This document shows, one piece after another, positions 10,323-22,800 of a stretch of 64,000 nucleotides of DNA. The stretch is taken from the NCBI GenBank assembly GCA_963920765.1, contig OY987247.1, forward strand, positions 22,478,471 to 22,542,470, read 5' to 3'. Each line of letters starts with the position of its first letter. The stretch's first letter is position 1. The notes under the pieces are model-generated. The model saw nothing but the letters and a program-made list of their open reading frames with translations, had not been told where the DNA came from and searched no databases. Origin of the DNA: Ulota crispa (Eukaryota; Streptophyta; Bryopsida; Orthotrichales; Orthotrichaceae). A program made the position numbers and the translations under genes.

Positions 10323-11235
10323 TTGCAAAACTTGTTGATTCAACACACTCTTGACGTCATGCATTGCAAAATAATTTTATCAGAGAACATCATGAAAGTT
10401 ATTTTTGGTGAGAAGGATACACTGGGAGTTTATCTGGACATGAAAGAAGCCAAGATTAGGAGGCACCTAAGGCCACTACCAAGGAGGACCATTGGCAGCA
10501 CTGTATTACCAAAGGCACCTTATGTGTTGCCTAAGGAAGAGGCCCTAATATTCATAGAGCAAATTTGATGTTTGAAAACTCCAACACAATATGTGGGTCA
10601 TCTAAAGAAGCGAGTGCATGATGAGAGTATGAAGGGATTAAAATCCCATGACTACCACGTTCTACTCCATCAAGTCTTATCTCTTTGTGTTAGAACAATT
10701 ATGAAGAAAGAAGTTTGCATAGCTATAATCATGATGTCACAAGTTTTTTGAATGATATGTGCAAAGTATATTAACCTAGAAGACATTGCAAACCTTTGAG
10801 AGGACATGGTGAAGACACTTTGCATATTCAAACAAGAATTCCCTCCCTCTTTCTTTGACATCATGACTCACCTAGTGCTTCACTTGGTTGAAGAATTGAG
10901 CTATGTAGTCCAATCCACACACAATGGATGTATCCCATAGAGCGGTACCTTAAGACAGTGAAAGGTTATGTTAGAAATCATGCTCAACCAAAAGGCAGCA
11001 TGGCAAAGGGATACGCGATAGTGGAAGCTCTAGGTTTCTGCACCAAATATATGTAGGAGTATAAAATTACATCTTGGAGAATTTGGAACGATAAGGAAGA
11101 TCCCTCCATGTTTGACGAGATACTGGAAGGTGAGGGCAAGAAACGCCGTCTAAGCCTGGAATTTAGGGACTAGGTGCACAAGTTTGTGCTGAATAATGCT
11201 GCCTCATTTGAGGAGTGGAGAAGGTGTAGCCCACT
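10323..11235 (+). pseudogene. tnp2 C-terminal core and DUF4218 domain
   Basis: This continues the transposase after an intron from 9944. HTLDVMHCKIILSENIM matches the conserved HNLDVMH.EKN.CEN motif. MKGLKSHDYHVLLHQVL and FKQEFPPSFFDIMTHLVLHL follow, the latter the start of DUF4218. A frameshift near 10940 splits the WMYP(F/I)ERY motif, and YPIERYLKTVKGYVRNHA continues in another frame. Stops lie after IEQI (10566-10568) and at several later points. A terminal block (WRIWNDKEDPSMFDEILEG) matches the linker to DUF4216 also seen at 62330-62650. This is a clear but dead relic. Confidence 0.8.
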
Positions 11236-11495
11236 GTAAACTTGAAATGCTAAGTGTGGGATTCAAGGTAGAGTGTTAGTGTGTTCAATCATATTGTCCC
11301 ACTTTGGAGGGAATCTGGTGTCACAGACTCACAACAGTGAGGGAAGTCACCCCTCTATATAGGTTTGAGTCATGGAGAGAATCTTGCGGAAGTACACGAT
11401 CCACAGCATTTATGCTTTGGATACCGAGTGTACTTTTGTAGACTCGACAACATGGATGTGTGACTCTCATTCTCTTTTGCACATGAAATGATTCC

Positions 11496-12300
11496 TTGCT
11501 GCCATCAGTGTTTGAAAATCTTTACTTTGTTTGGCGCAGTAGATACGAGGAGGGGATGGTAAACCGCAGGACAAGGCACGTGGAGCTCAAGCGTCAATGC
11601 CAAAAGAGACACGTAATTTATTCCATCGACATGCGTGAAGAAGCATCCCACAGGTGGTTCCCCAAGGCGATCATCCATGCAGTGGAGATCAGTGTTGAGG
11701 AGATCGATGACAACATTAAAACTCTCATGCTGCCTCCATCAGACCAAGCAAAGTCTTACCGTTCCATGTTTGCTTTTGGGAACCACATCAAGGTGCACGA
11801 CTGTAAGAAACACTTGACGACAATGGATTCTGGCGCAGCAGCGACATTCTGGCAGCTTTGTTGAGCTGGCAAGACGGATACAAATTTTAAAGAAGCGGAC
11901 CTAGAGTATGTAGGGTGGGTGGAGGAAATAATTTCAATTGACTACAAGCACTTCAAAGTTGTTGTTTTGTGTTACAATTAGGTGTTGGTGAACACCAGAG
12001 GTGATGGCGTGACCATGACTCAAGACCCCTACAAATTCACAAGTGTCAACTTTGATAAACTAGTGACTTGTTTAGCAAAATCTTTTGCGTTTTTGCTACA
12101 TATTGAGGAGGTCTTCTTCTCATTCGACATGGCAAAACCGAGATGGCAGGTTGTATTGTGCAAGGAACTTAGGGGAGCTTGGAATTATTCAAAGTCTCAA
12201 GACGCCAATGTTGTCGATTGCATATTGTTGGGAAGAACATCTGACTTCCAAGCATTGCACAAAATGGACGGAGCAAAGAACCCCACTATGGAAGTATAGC
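11496..12300 (+). pseudogene. DUF4216-like C-terminal domain of CACTA transposase
   Basis: Two frames (11496-11864 and 11982-12299) are separated by stops and a frame change. Blocks shared with the copies at 26448-27038 and 61398-62035 are YRSMFAFGNHIKVHDCKKHL, the tract LEYVGWVEEIISIDYKHFKV, and VFFSFDMAKPRWQVVL. These match the domain following DUF4218 in plant CACTA proteins. Its biochemical role is unknown. The downstream frame 12301-12380 gives a short acidic tail. It is broken by at least two stops. Confidence 0.7.
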
Positions 12301-13119
12301 CGGACGCGGTCGCAGAAGCATTTCAGCGTCTTGGAGCAAACAATGTAGAGGGAGAAGATCTCAACTACAGCAACATAGAGTGACATTAGCAAAGCAGCAC
12401 ACTTTCAATGTGACTGCCATAATTGAGGGCGTGTTTTAGATCATGGGCAGAAGTGCTAGCTCAATTTGTCTGAAAGTGTCCTAAACCATTCAAGGAAGAG
12501 AGAGTGGATGGATTCATCAATTTGTAGGCTTTATAGCAGCGGAAAAGGCCTAAACCCTAATTTCTTAGTTGATTTCAGTTTAAGATTACTGGCGACAGGT
12601 GTCAACAAACAAAAATAAATGCAATAAGCTTTCCGCCGGTAAGTGAATTCATCTATCCAAGGGAAGACAATAATAGCAACCTAGTCATGAAGGTTCTCTC
12701 CATTGAATAGCAAGCAACAAAAGGTTAAACTTAAAAAGAGTACTTCACATGTACAAGTTCACAACGCATATAGCATTTAAGAAACTGCAAACCCCTAATA
12801 TTTGAATGGACAACAAAATGACAATCCAGTGCACTGCGGATCCCTTAAATTGTCTTGACTCTAGTAAGGTAAATCCCACGCCTAGGCAGCAGTTAAACAC
12901 TAGTCAGTGAACGCGTCATTAATCCACCTTGCCCTAAAAAAACTAATCCTTGCCCAATTTTGCATGTAACACCATGTCTTCCCTATCTGCAAACCCAAAA
13001 AAAAAATTACCTGCCCTATCTAGAAGTACTATAAAGACGTTCCCGCGGAGAAGTCAGGGACGGTCCCTAAACAAATATTTCACGTTTCCAAGATATGTAT
13101 ATGGGAAGTATTGCAAAGT

Positions 13120-13251
13120 GGCTCGTACATGTGACTTTTAGTGACATGTCGGCGACTGCATGTGACATCAATGTCAAAAACAAAACCTTCAACCACAACA
13201 GCACTCTTAGTCACATTGGAGTAGTCGTTTTTGGGCCCCTTTCTAGTAGTG
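13120..13251. repeat. Right terminal and subterminal repeats of element A
   Basis: The terminus TTTCTAGTAGTG ends at 13251. Inside it, TGTGACTTTTAGTGACATG, GCATGTGACATC and AGTCACATTGG repeat a GTGAC core in both orientations. Clustered short motifs of this kind near CACTA ends bind the accessory transposase protein in well-studied elements. The following triplet ACA would be one copy of the target duplication; its partner is not identified. Confidence 0.7.
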
Positions 13252-15969
13252 ACATCACTTTTTTATTTGCACTTGTAATTGTAAAAGAACAAATATTGAC
13301 TAACCCCTAAAAGACTAAGTGTGCCGCTGCAAGTAGTACAATACGGGGTATTTTCCTTGTATTTGGAATGGATCCACATTTCTACTACATTTGAGATCAA
13401 CAAAGAAGTTGGAGAATAAATCAAAGCGGTTCTAGTGAGCTACTTGAGATCCCAAATTTAAACTTTTTACTAGCAACAAATACCGATTTTACGCTAGTGT
13501 ATATACTATGCCTTATGGTCCTTTAAGGGTTAAGCAAGAAATTCCTAAATGTATTCTAGTGTATAATTTTTTTTTAACCATCTTGTATTGTAGGTTCATT
13601 TAGAGTAAGTAAGACATCACAATTGTATCTAAAATTTTGCATGATTGAACTTAGTATCATATACTTATGAATGCTTCAGATCCTTAAATTTATGTAGAAC
13701 AAAATATTCTAGCTAAGGGGCTCAAATTTTGCTATCCCTTCAAGGCAATGCCAAAAAAATCTTTTTTTGGACCATGAATGTTATAAATTTTTAATACACA
13801 TGATCAAATGGGCTAAAATTTCTCCACTTGTTCATTATACTTTTATACCAATGGAATTCTAAAAAAAAGCTTAGATATTGGATTTTGAATAAATCATAAA
13901 AATGTACACTTTTGAGCTTTTTTTTCCTTCTAAAACATCCTCCAACCTTTACTGGTTAACAAATTCATCTTTACTGTAGATGTATAACTTCTTTCTATCT
14001 ATGCATAGCTTTGGCTAAATAGCCTCCAAGTTGTTTTTATTTGGATTGTGGATAGTCATGAAATTCTAGTGACCCTTTTAGGCTATTTTTATGACGGACT
14101 AATTTGGTTGTATTTTTTTCAATATTTCATTTAAACCATCCTATTATACCTTTAACAATAGTAGTATGAGTATTTATAGATATTCTTATTTTGTAGAGTT
14201 AGCTACAAATTATCTATTTTTTACTTTGTTTTGTGGATTGAACAAGATCTTTTTCTATTGCCATTGTATTCACACTTAATTTTTAAAATTTTGAGAATTT
14301 TCTTTGCTACTCATTTTATTTTTTGATTATGTGGTCTAATTTTCTTCAAAATAAATAACACCAGATATGTGTTATGTAATCCTTTTGTTAAGACTATTTT
14401 TGTCTAATGTTGAACATTGTATTTGGGTTTTTTTTGCCTTAATGGTTCAATAGATGCATAAAACAGCAATCATTTTTAAGGAATGTGAGCGCTCTAATCT
14501 CCTCCATAAAGAAATGTGCAAACACAATTAGGTTCTAAACTATTCAAGTGAAATTTGTAATTAGCTAATTAGAAGGATGCATTGTAGATTTCAAGTCTTT
14601 GCTGTTTTAGCAATGGATCTTCTAATTTTTAATTCAAATCTGAAAAGTCTCAAAAATTGTACACTAGTTAGGAGTTAATTGATGGTCTGAGCTAGAGGGA
14701 TTTAACAAAATAGCTTAGGAAATTGCTCTAACTAAAAAAACAGAAGTGAGTTAGAAGGAAAACATCATTATACCTCATGTAGGAGAAAGGCATTGCTATA
14801 ATTGCGGTCATACGCTACCTCAATTTTTAGTAATCTTGGTTGTGAATTGCCTAATACGCTTATCCAACTATATGCAAACCTCTAATATTTGTTATTTTCT
14901 TCTAATCCGTTATATCATGCTTCTAGTTTTAGCCTGCAATACCCTTTTTTATGTTGATTTTGTATTCTAGATAAAGAGAGTCAATCAAAAAGCCAATCTA
15001 TAAAGAAGGAAAAAAAAATTCAAATCTTCAAATTCCACAAACCACAATTGCAAACGGCAAAAAGGAATGCAAATTAGCTAATAATTTTCTAAAGCTTTTG
15101 AAAATTTTATGGATTTTTTGTAGGACTTAATTCTTAAACGATAGTTGCTAATTAAAGAAGGCCTCCAAAGTTACCCAAAGACTTCTAAACTATCTCTTAT
15201 ACCTCAACTATATAATCCAACCTCTAAAAATACTAGAGTGAATTCTAAATTCTAAGAAGAAATTCAAAGAAACTACTCCAACCTGCTTCAACTCTAGGAA
15301 AAATTCCTTAACCTTTCTAATTTAATTTTGTAGATTTGAGAAGAAGGAAATTATTAAAAAAATAACAAATATCTCAAAATGTAGAGGAAAATTATTATAA
15401 GGAAACAAAAAAAACAATTATATTAGAATAGAAGAAGAAATAACCCACAAAAATTAACTCAAAACCTAAGAGGAAGAAAAACCAAGAAATAAACTAATCT
15501 ACATTAAAAAAAAAACAACAAGAAATTAGAGGTGGCTAGCCCCCTTGTCTAAGCCTTAGCTCATTAATGGGTTGAAAACCCTTTGGCCTATACTCGCAGC
15601 TAGCGGGTACCAACAACCAGGTACCAATAACCATATATCAACATCTAACTGAGCTTGGACTCTAGCCCGTTGCCTTCCTTCTCTTTACTTTTTAACATTT
15701 TGCCACAATTGGCTGGCCGTTGCTGTGGTTTAGGTTGGGGGAAGGAACGCAGCAACTCTGATATAAAAAGCAGCAACTTTTTCTTCCTCTTTAAGTCATT
15801 GGATTTGCTATTAGTCTTGGGGTTGATCTGTTGGTGTTGTGACACTATGTTGCTAAACGCAAGGTCTAGAATTCAACCCCTAGCTTTGGCATCTCACTCT
15901 TTGACCGACCTTTTGGTCCAATTGTCCTAGGATTGCTACCGAGCTAGCCAATTTTTAGGAGGCGCGCGT
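13252..15969. other. No gene seen; AT-rich
   Basis: This is mostly A/T-rich sequence with homopolymer runs and no convincing frame on either strand. Around 15540-15930 GC rises and short frames open on both strands. They have no recognisable motif and I do not call them genes. Confidence 0.5.
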
Positions 15970-16150
15970 CACTACAAAACTCCAACACTCCAAAATTTTT
16001 GGAGTTTTCAATTCCAGCACTTCTAAAGTGGGTCTAAACCTCACTTTGGATCAAACTTTTGGGGAATTTAGACCAAGAACTTTAAATCCTCTCCACTCTT
16101 CCTGAATAGACCAAACCCTCACTTCTTCAAACTTTCTATAGTTGACTTTG
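15970..16150. repeat. Possible degenerate transposon end with short inverted words
   Basis: CACTACAAAACTCCAACACT starts at 15970, directly after a GC-rich GGCGCGCGT. CTCCAAAATTTTTGGAG follows as a perfect palindrome, with further CACTT/AAGTG words. This resembles the start of a CACTA-like or foldback element, but no opposite end was identified. Confidence 0.25.
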
Positions 16151-17154
16151 AAGGATTTGTCACAACAAATTCAAGAATGATTTGGATAATGATTGACATG
16201 GAGGGGCTAGGACTATAGCTCCGCCAACTAACAAAAAACAACCAAATAATGATCACACATGGCAACTAGGATGATAACTCTGCTGTCTACTAATAGTACC
16301 CAATTTTTTTGACAATATTGACATAACAAGACTCTATAGTGCCTTAGCCAGCAGCATTGCTAGGTCACAATTGAAGTGGTACTTCAAGGCTAGTAACAAA
16401 TAACAAAGAGTGACAAACGTTGACAATAACTAACAAAGACTAACAATACACTTGCCAAAGCAAAGCTTGGCTACACCATTTAAAATACAAATAAAACAGA
16501 CTTTCTCACATGCTGGAGGGACCCATCTTTTTCTCTCAGCAAGTGAGCCTAGCAAGTCAACTGCCAATGCTTTGAAGACAAAATAAATGCAAAAAGTTGA
16601 CTCTATTAACAAAGAAGTACACCAATAGGGTGGGCCTCACAACTAACACTCTGCCTGAGCAATGGGTTTGTTTTAGAAGGAAAATGGGAGGATTTATATA
16701 AGTTTTCCAATGGGCCCTCCCATTTATGGCCTCTTATAACTTTGGTCTTTTCTAGGAGTTCTGCACTTTATCCTAAAAGTGCTAATTTTGAAATTGTAGC
16801 CTAGCCATAGATATTTTCTATTTTTGGACTAATTTGATTTTACAAAAAATCACTATAAAGGTTGATCTAGACTAAGTTTAGGAGAAAAATCCCAAATTGC
16901 AAACAAATGATGCCACTGGCTCCAAAATGTTCAAATTAGTTTGTTTTGATATAAAACTTCAATTCTTTTTAATTTTAGGTCACATTTTATCTGAAATTGC
17001 CAAATTTGTCTGGAAGAGCAGAAATTTTAAGGTAAAGGGTTTTACTTTTGATCAAAAATCAAATTGCATCGTGTTGTTGAGAGCTGTTGTTGGAGTTGGA
17101 AAACTCTTTGCTCTATTTGATTTGGTCGCCATTGCCCTCCAAAATCCAGTCAAT
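16151..17154. other. No gene seen
   Basis: Only short open stretches exist, for example 16897-17160 on the plus strand, which runs across the element terminus and is therefore unlikely to be a gene. Confidence 0.4.
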
Positions 17155-18873
17155 CACTAGTAGAAAAATGTATTGAAGTTAACATGTATTTAATCCAAAA
17201 ATTGCGTTGAAATTGATGTGTTGCAGAAACAAAAAGTAATCACTTGGGAATTGTTGAGTTCCACATTTGTAATGGAGATGCTTAACATGATCACCCATAG
17301 TTGCATTGTGCTATCTTTAGTATTATATTTATAGTAGTGTCATGTAGGTACAACCACGTGTTTGTATTCAAATTTTACATGTCAGAATTTACTTCATTCC
17401 TAAAATGAGATAGCCTTTATTTGCAATTACATACTATTGCTTTGAATGCGTGACATGTGGGTGTAAACAATGCTCTATTTTTGGTATCCTCATTACATGT
17501 GCCTGCTGACATGTGGATACAATTTGTAATTTAAAACTATGTGTTTTTTAGCCACATCCGGTCTCACAAAATTACAGGATTCTATGTGTAATTTATTTTG
17601 CATTTACCTCAAAGGAATTATGGCCTTTCCCTCTATTTACGGTTTAGGGTGTTAATGTGTAAAAAACATTTTATCACCATGTTCTATCTACAAACATTGA
17701 AAATTACCGCTATGACTACCACGTTTTAAAACACAGCTTCACGCGCACATGGCAAATAGAACCAATAAATTTCCTAGACAACATATTTCCAAACATGTAA
17801 TATAGTACACAATTTGTTTTATAGTTGCACTAACTTTGCTGTTAATCAAAATAACAAACTGTCATAGTTTCATAGTTACATGGAAAATGAGAACAAACCT
17901 CTTGATTACTGAATTGCTCACATTGCAACACATCCTGTAGTACATTACTATTTACAACTGCTAGGATTTACCAAAACTAGCTAAGACTAGGCTTTCACAA
18001 ATAGCCATTGAGCTGTGTTATAAAACTCTTTTCTCAAATTTTGTTGCAGCCTGCCACCTGGTATATGGGTATTGCTCCTTAAATGGAACATCCAAATATG
18101 TGCAATTGTTTTTTCCTTGGTCTTCCGAATTTACAGATGGCATTTCAAGTCTTCATCCAAAAACCTTATTCACTTCATCTCGTATTATTGTTTTGTGCAA
18201 AGGGGTGGCTTCTTGACATTACTTCTTTTGCTGCTTGTGCTTATCATAGTACAAAGCCCCACTAACCATTAACACTCTGAAGTCTCCATGAACCGTACAT
18301 CAATGGTTACAACAACATCAATCTACACAAACTGGAGTATGGTTCAATGAAACCCCATATGCATGTACAGAAAGTACTATAGATCATAATAACAACTTCT
18401 ACAATTCCTTGAGAAATGAACTTCACGGCTTTGTCCTCATTTGCTAATCCTTATTCATAAAAGTGTGCAATGCAATTATCAACTAAATAATGAGGTACCT
18501 CAAACAATGCAGCTCTCACTAGAATATTGGGTTATTTAACCATTTTTACTTTTGCCACAATGACACCAATCAAACATACTGTCAGAAGATGTGATCCAAA
18601 TGCAATACCACTTCTTTGTATTGTGCCATAGTTTTTCCTCTCAAAAACTATGAACATGGTTGAGCTTCAAATGCTCATGAAAATATGATGTGATGTCTAT
18701 GCACAACATACAGTCTAAAAACCAATGCCTACCTTATGCAAAGGGTCTACACTTTCTGATTGCTTACGCAGGGTGTAACATTGCACCAAATGATCTTAAT
18801 AATTTATCACAAGGTTAAGGAATAAAACAAATACATGAATGGAATGAATAACATTGACAAGCATTATACCCAC

Positions 18874-19095
18874 TCACATGTAACATATCAATTTAAAGGC
18901 ACATGAATTCACCAAACGTTTATTGCCCTCCGGTGTCCTTTTCACTGATTTTGCCCTCTTCCTTGAGTTTTGTATTTTTGGTGTTCCGGTCTCCCCTTTT
19001 GTACCTATGTTAGCAATGAGATCTTTGTTGCTGAGTAATGGCTGGTCTTCAAATTGACTAAACTTTTTCCCAATGCCCTTTTTCATCTTAGGCAT
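18874..19095 (-). CDS. Basic minus-strand fragment, possibly second CACTA protein
   Basis: This short lysine-rich frame (MPKMKKGIGKKFSQFEDQPL at its start, and NSRKRAKSVKRTPEGNK) lies inside element B and reads in the same direction as its transposase. It could be an exon of the accessory (tnpA-like) protein. No diagnostic motif is present. Confidence 0.22.
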   Translation of the reverse strand: MPKMKKGIGKKFSQFEDQPLLSNKDLIANIGTKGETGTPKIQNSRKRAKSVKRTPEGNKRLVNSCAFKLICYM

Positions 19096-19343
19096 TTCAT
19101 GTTGTTCAAGATCCTTGCTTTGTACTCAGAACCCATCAATAGATAATTCTTAAAACATTCATGTAAGCATCCAGCACTTGCACTGACAATAGAACTCTGT
19201 ACTTCACCAAAAATTCTTAAATATCAAACTATTTCAGTAACTACATAATCCATGAAGTTAAATTTCTATTATACACATGACCTCATTAAAATTCCACAAA
19301 TTCAATAAACGCATGGCAAGAACAAAACTTACCCTAGTTCAAA

Positions 19344-19658
19344 CTACAAATCATGTAGGGCATACTGAAAATACTTATGTAGATTTTTGTGGAGTGATAT
19401 TCCATGGTGTCTACAGCATGACGCCTTGACAATTTTTTGATTCACTTGGTTTTTTCCAACTGTAAATGTGGATTTGGTGTTTGTTGTCAATTTCTTTGTC
19501 ATGGTAAATGGAACAAATGCTTTGTTACTCATCACCGGAGGAGCAATTGTCCCCACCTCATCAACGGTTGCAGACTTCTGTAATGGAATTGAAGTTGTTG
19601 TCACTGGCAATCTTGCAGCAGCTTGTCTTGAAGTATTCTTGGGTGTTTTAGCTTGCAT
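19344..19658 (-). CDS. Thr/Lys-rich minus-strand fragment in element B
   Basis: An ATG-initiated 104-codon frame encodes a Thr-, Ser- and Lys-rich peptide (MQAKTPKNTSRQAAARLPVT at the start) ending in a His/Cys-containing tail. It lies 30 bases from an apparent CACTAC terminus at 19690, which may have severed its upstream exons. Direction and location suggest a second-gene exon of element B. It is not recognised by family. Confidence 0.28.
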   Translation of the reverse strand: MQAKTPKNTSRQAAARLPVTTTSIPLQKSATVDEVGTIAPPVMSNKAFVPFTMTKKLTTNTKSTFTVGKNQVNQKIVKASCCRHHGISLHKNLHKYFQYALHDL

Positions 19659-19689
19659 GGCAACAAGGACATGAGGTTTTGATACATTT

Positions 19690-19851
19690 CACTACAAGGA
19701 TAATGGGCCCTAATTGACACAAAATTGACATTTGTTTGTGCAAAGTAACACTACAATATTTTCTACATGTGCATTGTGTCAATTGTTCCAAAGTTTCAAA
19801 GTTTGTGTCAATTTAGTGTCAATTCATTGTCTAGTTTGACACTTTCTGTAG
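19690..19851. repeat. CACTAC terminus with inverted TGTCAATT motifs
   Basis: CACTACAAGGATAATGGGCC starts at 19690 and matches the common CACTACAAG-type CACTA end. Within 150 bases, AATTGACA occurs twice and its complement TGTCAATT at least three times, ending near TTTCTGTAG at 19842. This is either a decayed small CACTA derivative or one terminus of a larger one. No clean right end or target duplication was found. Confidence 0.4.
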
Positions 19852-22800
19852 AACCACCAAGCCTAAGTCCAACACATGGTGCCCAAAAATATTTTGAATG
19901 CTTGGAAACACATTTTCAAACTTCAGTCACCTTCCCAATTTGGTTAAAGCCGTCCTCGCAGAATTAGACTTTACCCAAAGTTGTGCTAATTAAACATACC
20001 GTCAGTAAAGGTGACCGACATCAAAACAAACGGACATTGTGAAACAACCAGTACTCTTAAACAGTGAAGGTCATTATTGCATGCACGTTGTACGGCAGTT
20101 TCCGTGCAGCTTACACACATACAACTAGCACATACCTACAAGGAAGCATACATTTCTATCATCCAAAACATGACAATCTACAATTTCAATACATCTCACA
20201 ATTTCAAATAAGCATTGAACTTCATCACTTCCTTCTGAACTCTTCTATCTTCAGCTCAAGTGGCATCTAATCCTTTATCCAAGAGATGCCATGAGAAGCC
20301 CGTACATAATAGTTCAAAGTACTTCTATAAAGAAATTACCATTGCAACCTACTCTTGCTAACTCCAAGCATCGTTTGAAGTTCAAGAACTCTAGCAACTT
20401 CTACTTCACATTCTCATTACCCAATACTCTCCAAAAGTGACAAAAAATAACCAAATGTTCATACACTCTTGAAAATACTCTTGCAAACATTTTCCACACA
20501 TATTTCCATATTACAAACCTAGAACCACAATCATACTGATAAATTTTTGTCCTACAACTTGGACATTTTTAGTACACTTGGAATTATCATATTGCAAACA
20601 CAAAATACAAATTATAGATCTAGAAAACAATGCGCTTGACCTTCTTTTCCCAAACTCCGTTGACTTCCAGTATGCACTAGAGCTAACAGAGCAGGCAACA
20701 TCCAATATTCCTCTACCCATATTCCATATGGTCTTGTCACTTCCATTTTCTTTTTGGTCTAACCTGAACCTCATTACTTCATGCCGTCAAATTAGGTTTC
20801 AGAAGGGCAGGATGTATAGGGACTACTTCCAGACAATCATTTGTACATACTACATCACCTTTCCACTTATCATCAAATAACAATGGAGACTACACCTTAT
20901 TAAGAATAATACATCATTCTTATTTCATAAAATTTTACAAACCAGAAAACACATTTTGAGAAGCAAATCTCCTCTATGTAATTTATGAGAAGAACTACAA
21001 ACTTAATATAGTACTCAATTTCATTGATTGCAAACACCTCCACTAGTAGAAAATTGTGTTGAAATCAACATAAACTACATGATGTTTTCATGCTTCTAAC
21101 GCAAATTTGTGCATTAGAAGCATGAAAACATCATGTAGTTTATGTTGACTTCAACAATTTTCTATTAGTGCTCTTACCAAAACATATGCAATAGTCCACC
21201 ATCTAGCACTATGCAAACAGAGGTTAGGGATCTTCAAAAATCTGAAAAAGATAAAGAAAAATAACAGATAACATTCAAAAAAGCAAAAAACCTCAAACAT
21301 TTTCAAGAAAATGAGGCATAGAAGGATAGATATTTTGTGTCCTAATCATCATCAACTAAAAATTGCACACAAAGTCAAACCTAAAATCTACTTACCTTTG
21401 GAAATACAACAAACTAAATACTAAAGTCAAGAGCATGTTCGTCCTTCAAAAGATGCATTTGCTAGTACTTATAGTCACACCACTACTGCCTGCTTCATAA
21501 TAATAAATACTTTATACCCTCTTGCTCCCGCCATGCATAGCCTTCTACAAGAACTAGCCATAATAGCTGCCGGCATGACCTCAACCACTAATTACAATAG
21601 TCTCTGCCTTACAGACACTTCCTCACAAAATGTCAAGTGCAGCATGAATGTCCAATAACATATCAACATTTCATCCTAAGAAAAAGGGGACGCAAAAACA
21701 AAAAATAAATTACAAGACCTCTTGTAACATTAGCTTCCAAGACTCCTTCCATTTGTAGCACCCTAGATTCCCCTACATAGCACAATATTGCATGCACAAC
21801 GACATCAGAACAATTACTTGCACACTATTCTATGCAATGTTGTTTCATAGCCCACTCGTAAGTCTACCCAATTCTTCATGAAATCTATGCTCACCACACT
21901 TTACCAACACACCATCGTACCACCAAATTTTTGGAAATGCAATGGCCAATTATAGGAACATCATACCTTTAGACAGCAAATAATCTAATGTACATTGCTA
22001 CCAATTCCTATTATTACATCCTGCCCACCATCGTACCTATATCCATACGGCAGCCCCCTGAACAACGTCCAACATAATTTCAATCATTGAACACTAAAAC
22101 CATTCAAAGAACATGGCAATGCCACTAAAAATGAACATGCACCTCACTCACTTTCATAACACTCTACACTTTGCAGGCACTTTTGTCCTCAAGTACTGGT
22201 ATAGAGAAATTTAAAAACTGCTAACAAAGGCAAACAATAAGCTGCATCACTTGTCTTCACCACATCCTTGTATTTCCTTCCACACTTTGTTCTCCATCAC
22301 ACACTTTGCAATCCAAGTCCAATGACATTGCACAAATATTAATATGAACAGCAAAAGCTTGGCACGTGTTGAAATTCACCTCTAACACAAACACAACACC
22401 AAACTGTATTTGCACATACCAAAAACAAAGCAAAAAAGCCCCTATCAGTTACTTCACAAGAGTGCGGAACATCTGAAGCTACAAAAAAATCGTAACACTT
22501 GCACTGTGCTTTGAGAACCCGCATTTTCCTTCCATTCTCAATACAAAAAAAGGCAAATTGTCTCCACCAATAAATGCATTACATCATTCAGACCTTCTGC
22601 ATGTTTACCACCTACCTCTTGGCTGCACATTTACTTATCCAATCAAATTTTTTGTTACACTCTCCCATTCTTATGCGCCCTTCATCCTTATGTAAGCATT
22701 ACAACAACCACCACAAAGACATCACTCCCTTTACAAAATCAATTAAGTCGGAATATCTCCCTGCCTATTCCAAATAAAACATTCTCTTTTTACATGTACC

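Larger units (their letters stand above)
8373..13251 (+). mobile_element. CACTA (En/Spm) element A, left end not found
   Basis: This span holds a plus-strand tnp2 transposase relic (8373-11235) and a DUF4216-like relic (11496-12300). It ends at a right terminus TTTCTAGTAGTG (13240-13251), the inverse of CACTACTAGAAA, a typical CACTA terminal repeat. Just inside the terminus, TGTGAC/GTGACAT words recur in both orientations, as expected of subterminal transposase-binding repeats. No matching CACTACTAGAAA was found upstream; AACTACTAGACG near 5928 is a poor candidate. All coding parts carry stops and frameshifts, so it is non-autonomous now. Confidence 0.75.

Noticed and set aside
15655-15930. 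Overlapping frames on both strands and a possible SINE-like B-box near 15872
   Set aside because: The word GGTCTAGAATTCAACC does not form a T-arm stem, and neither frame has motifs or an intact gene context.
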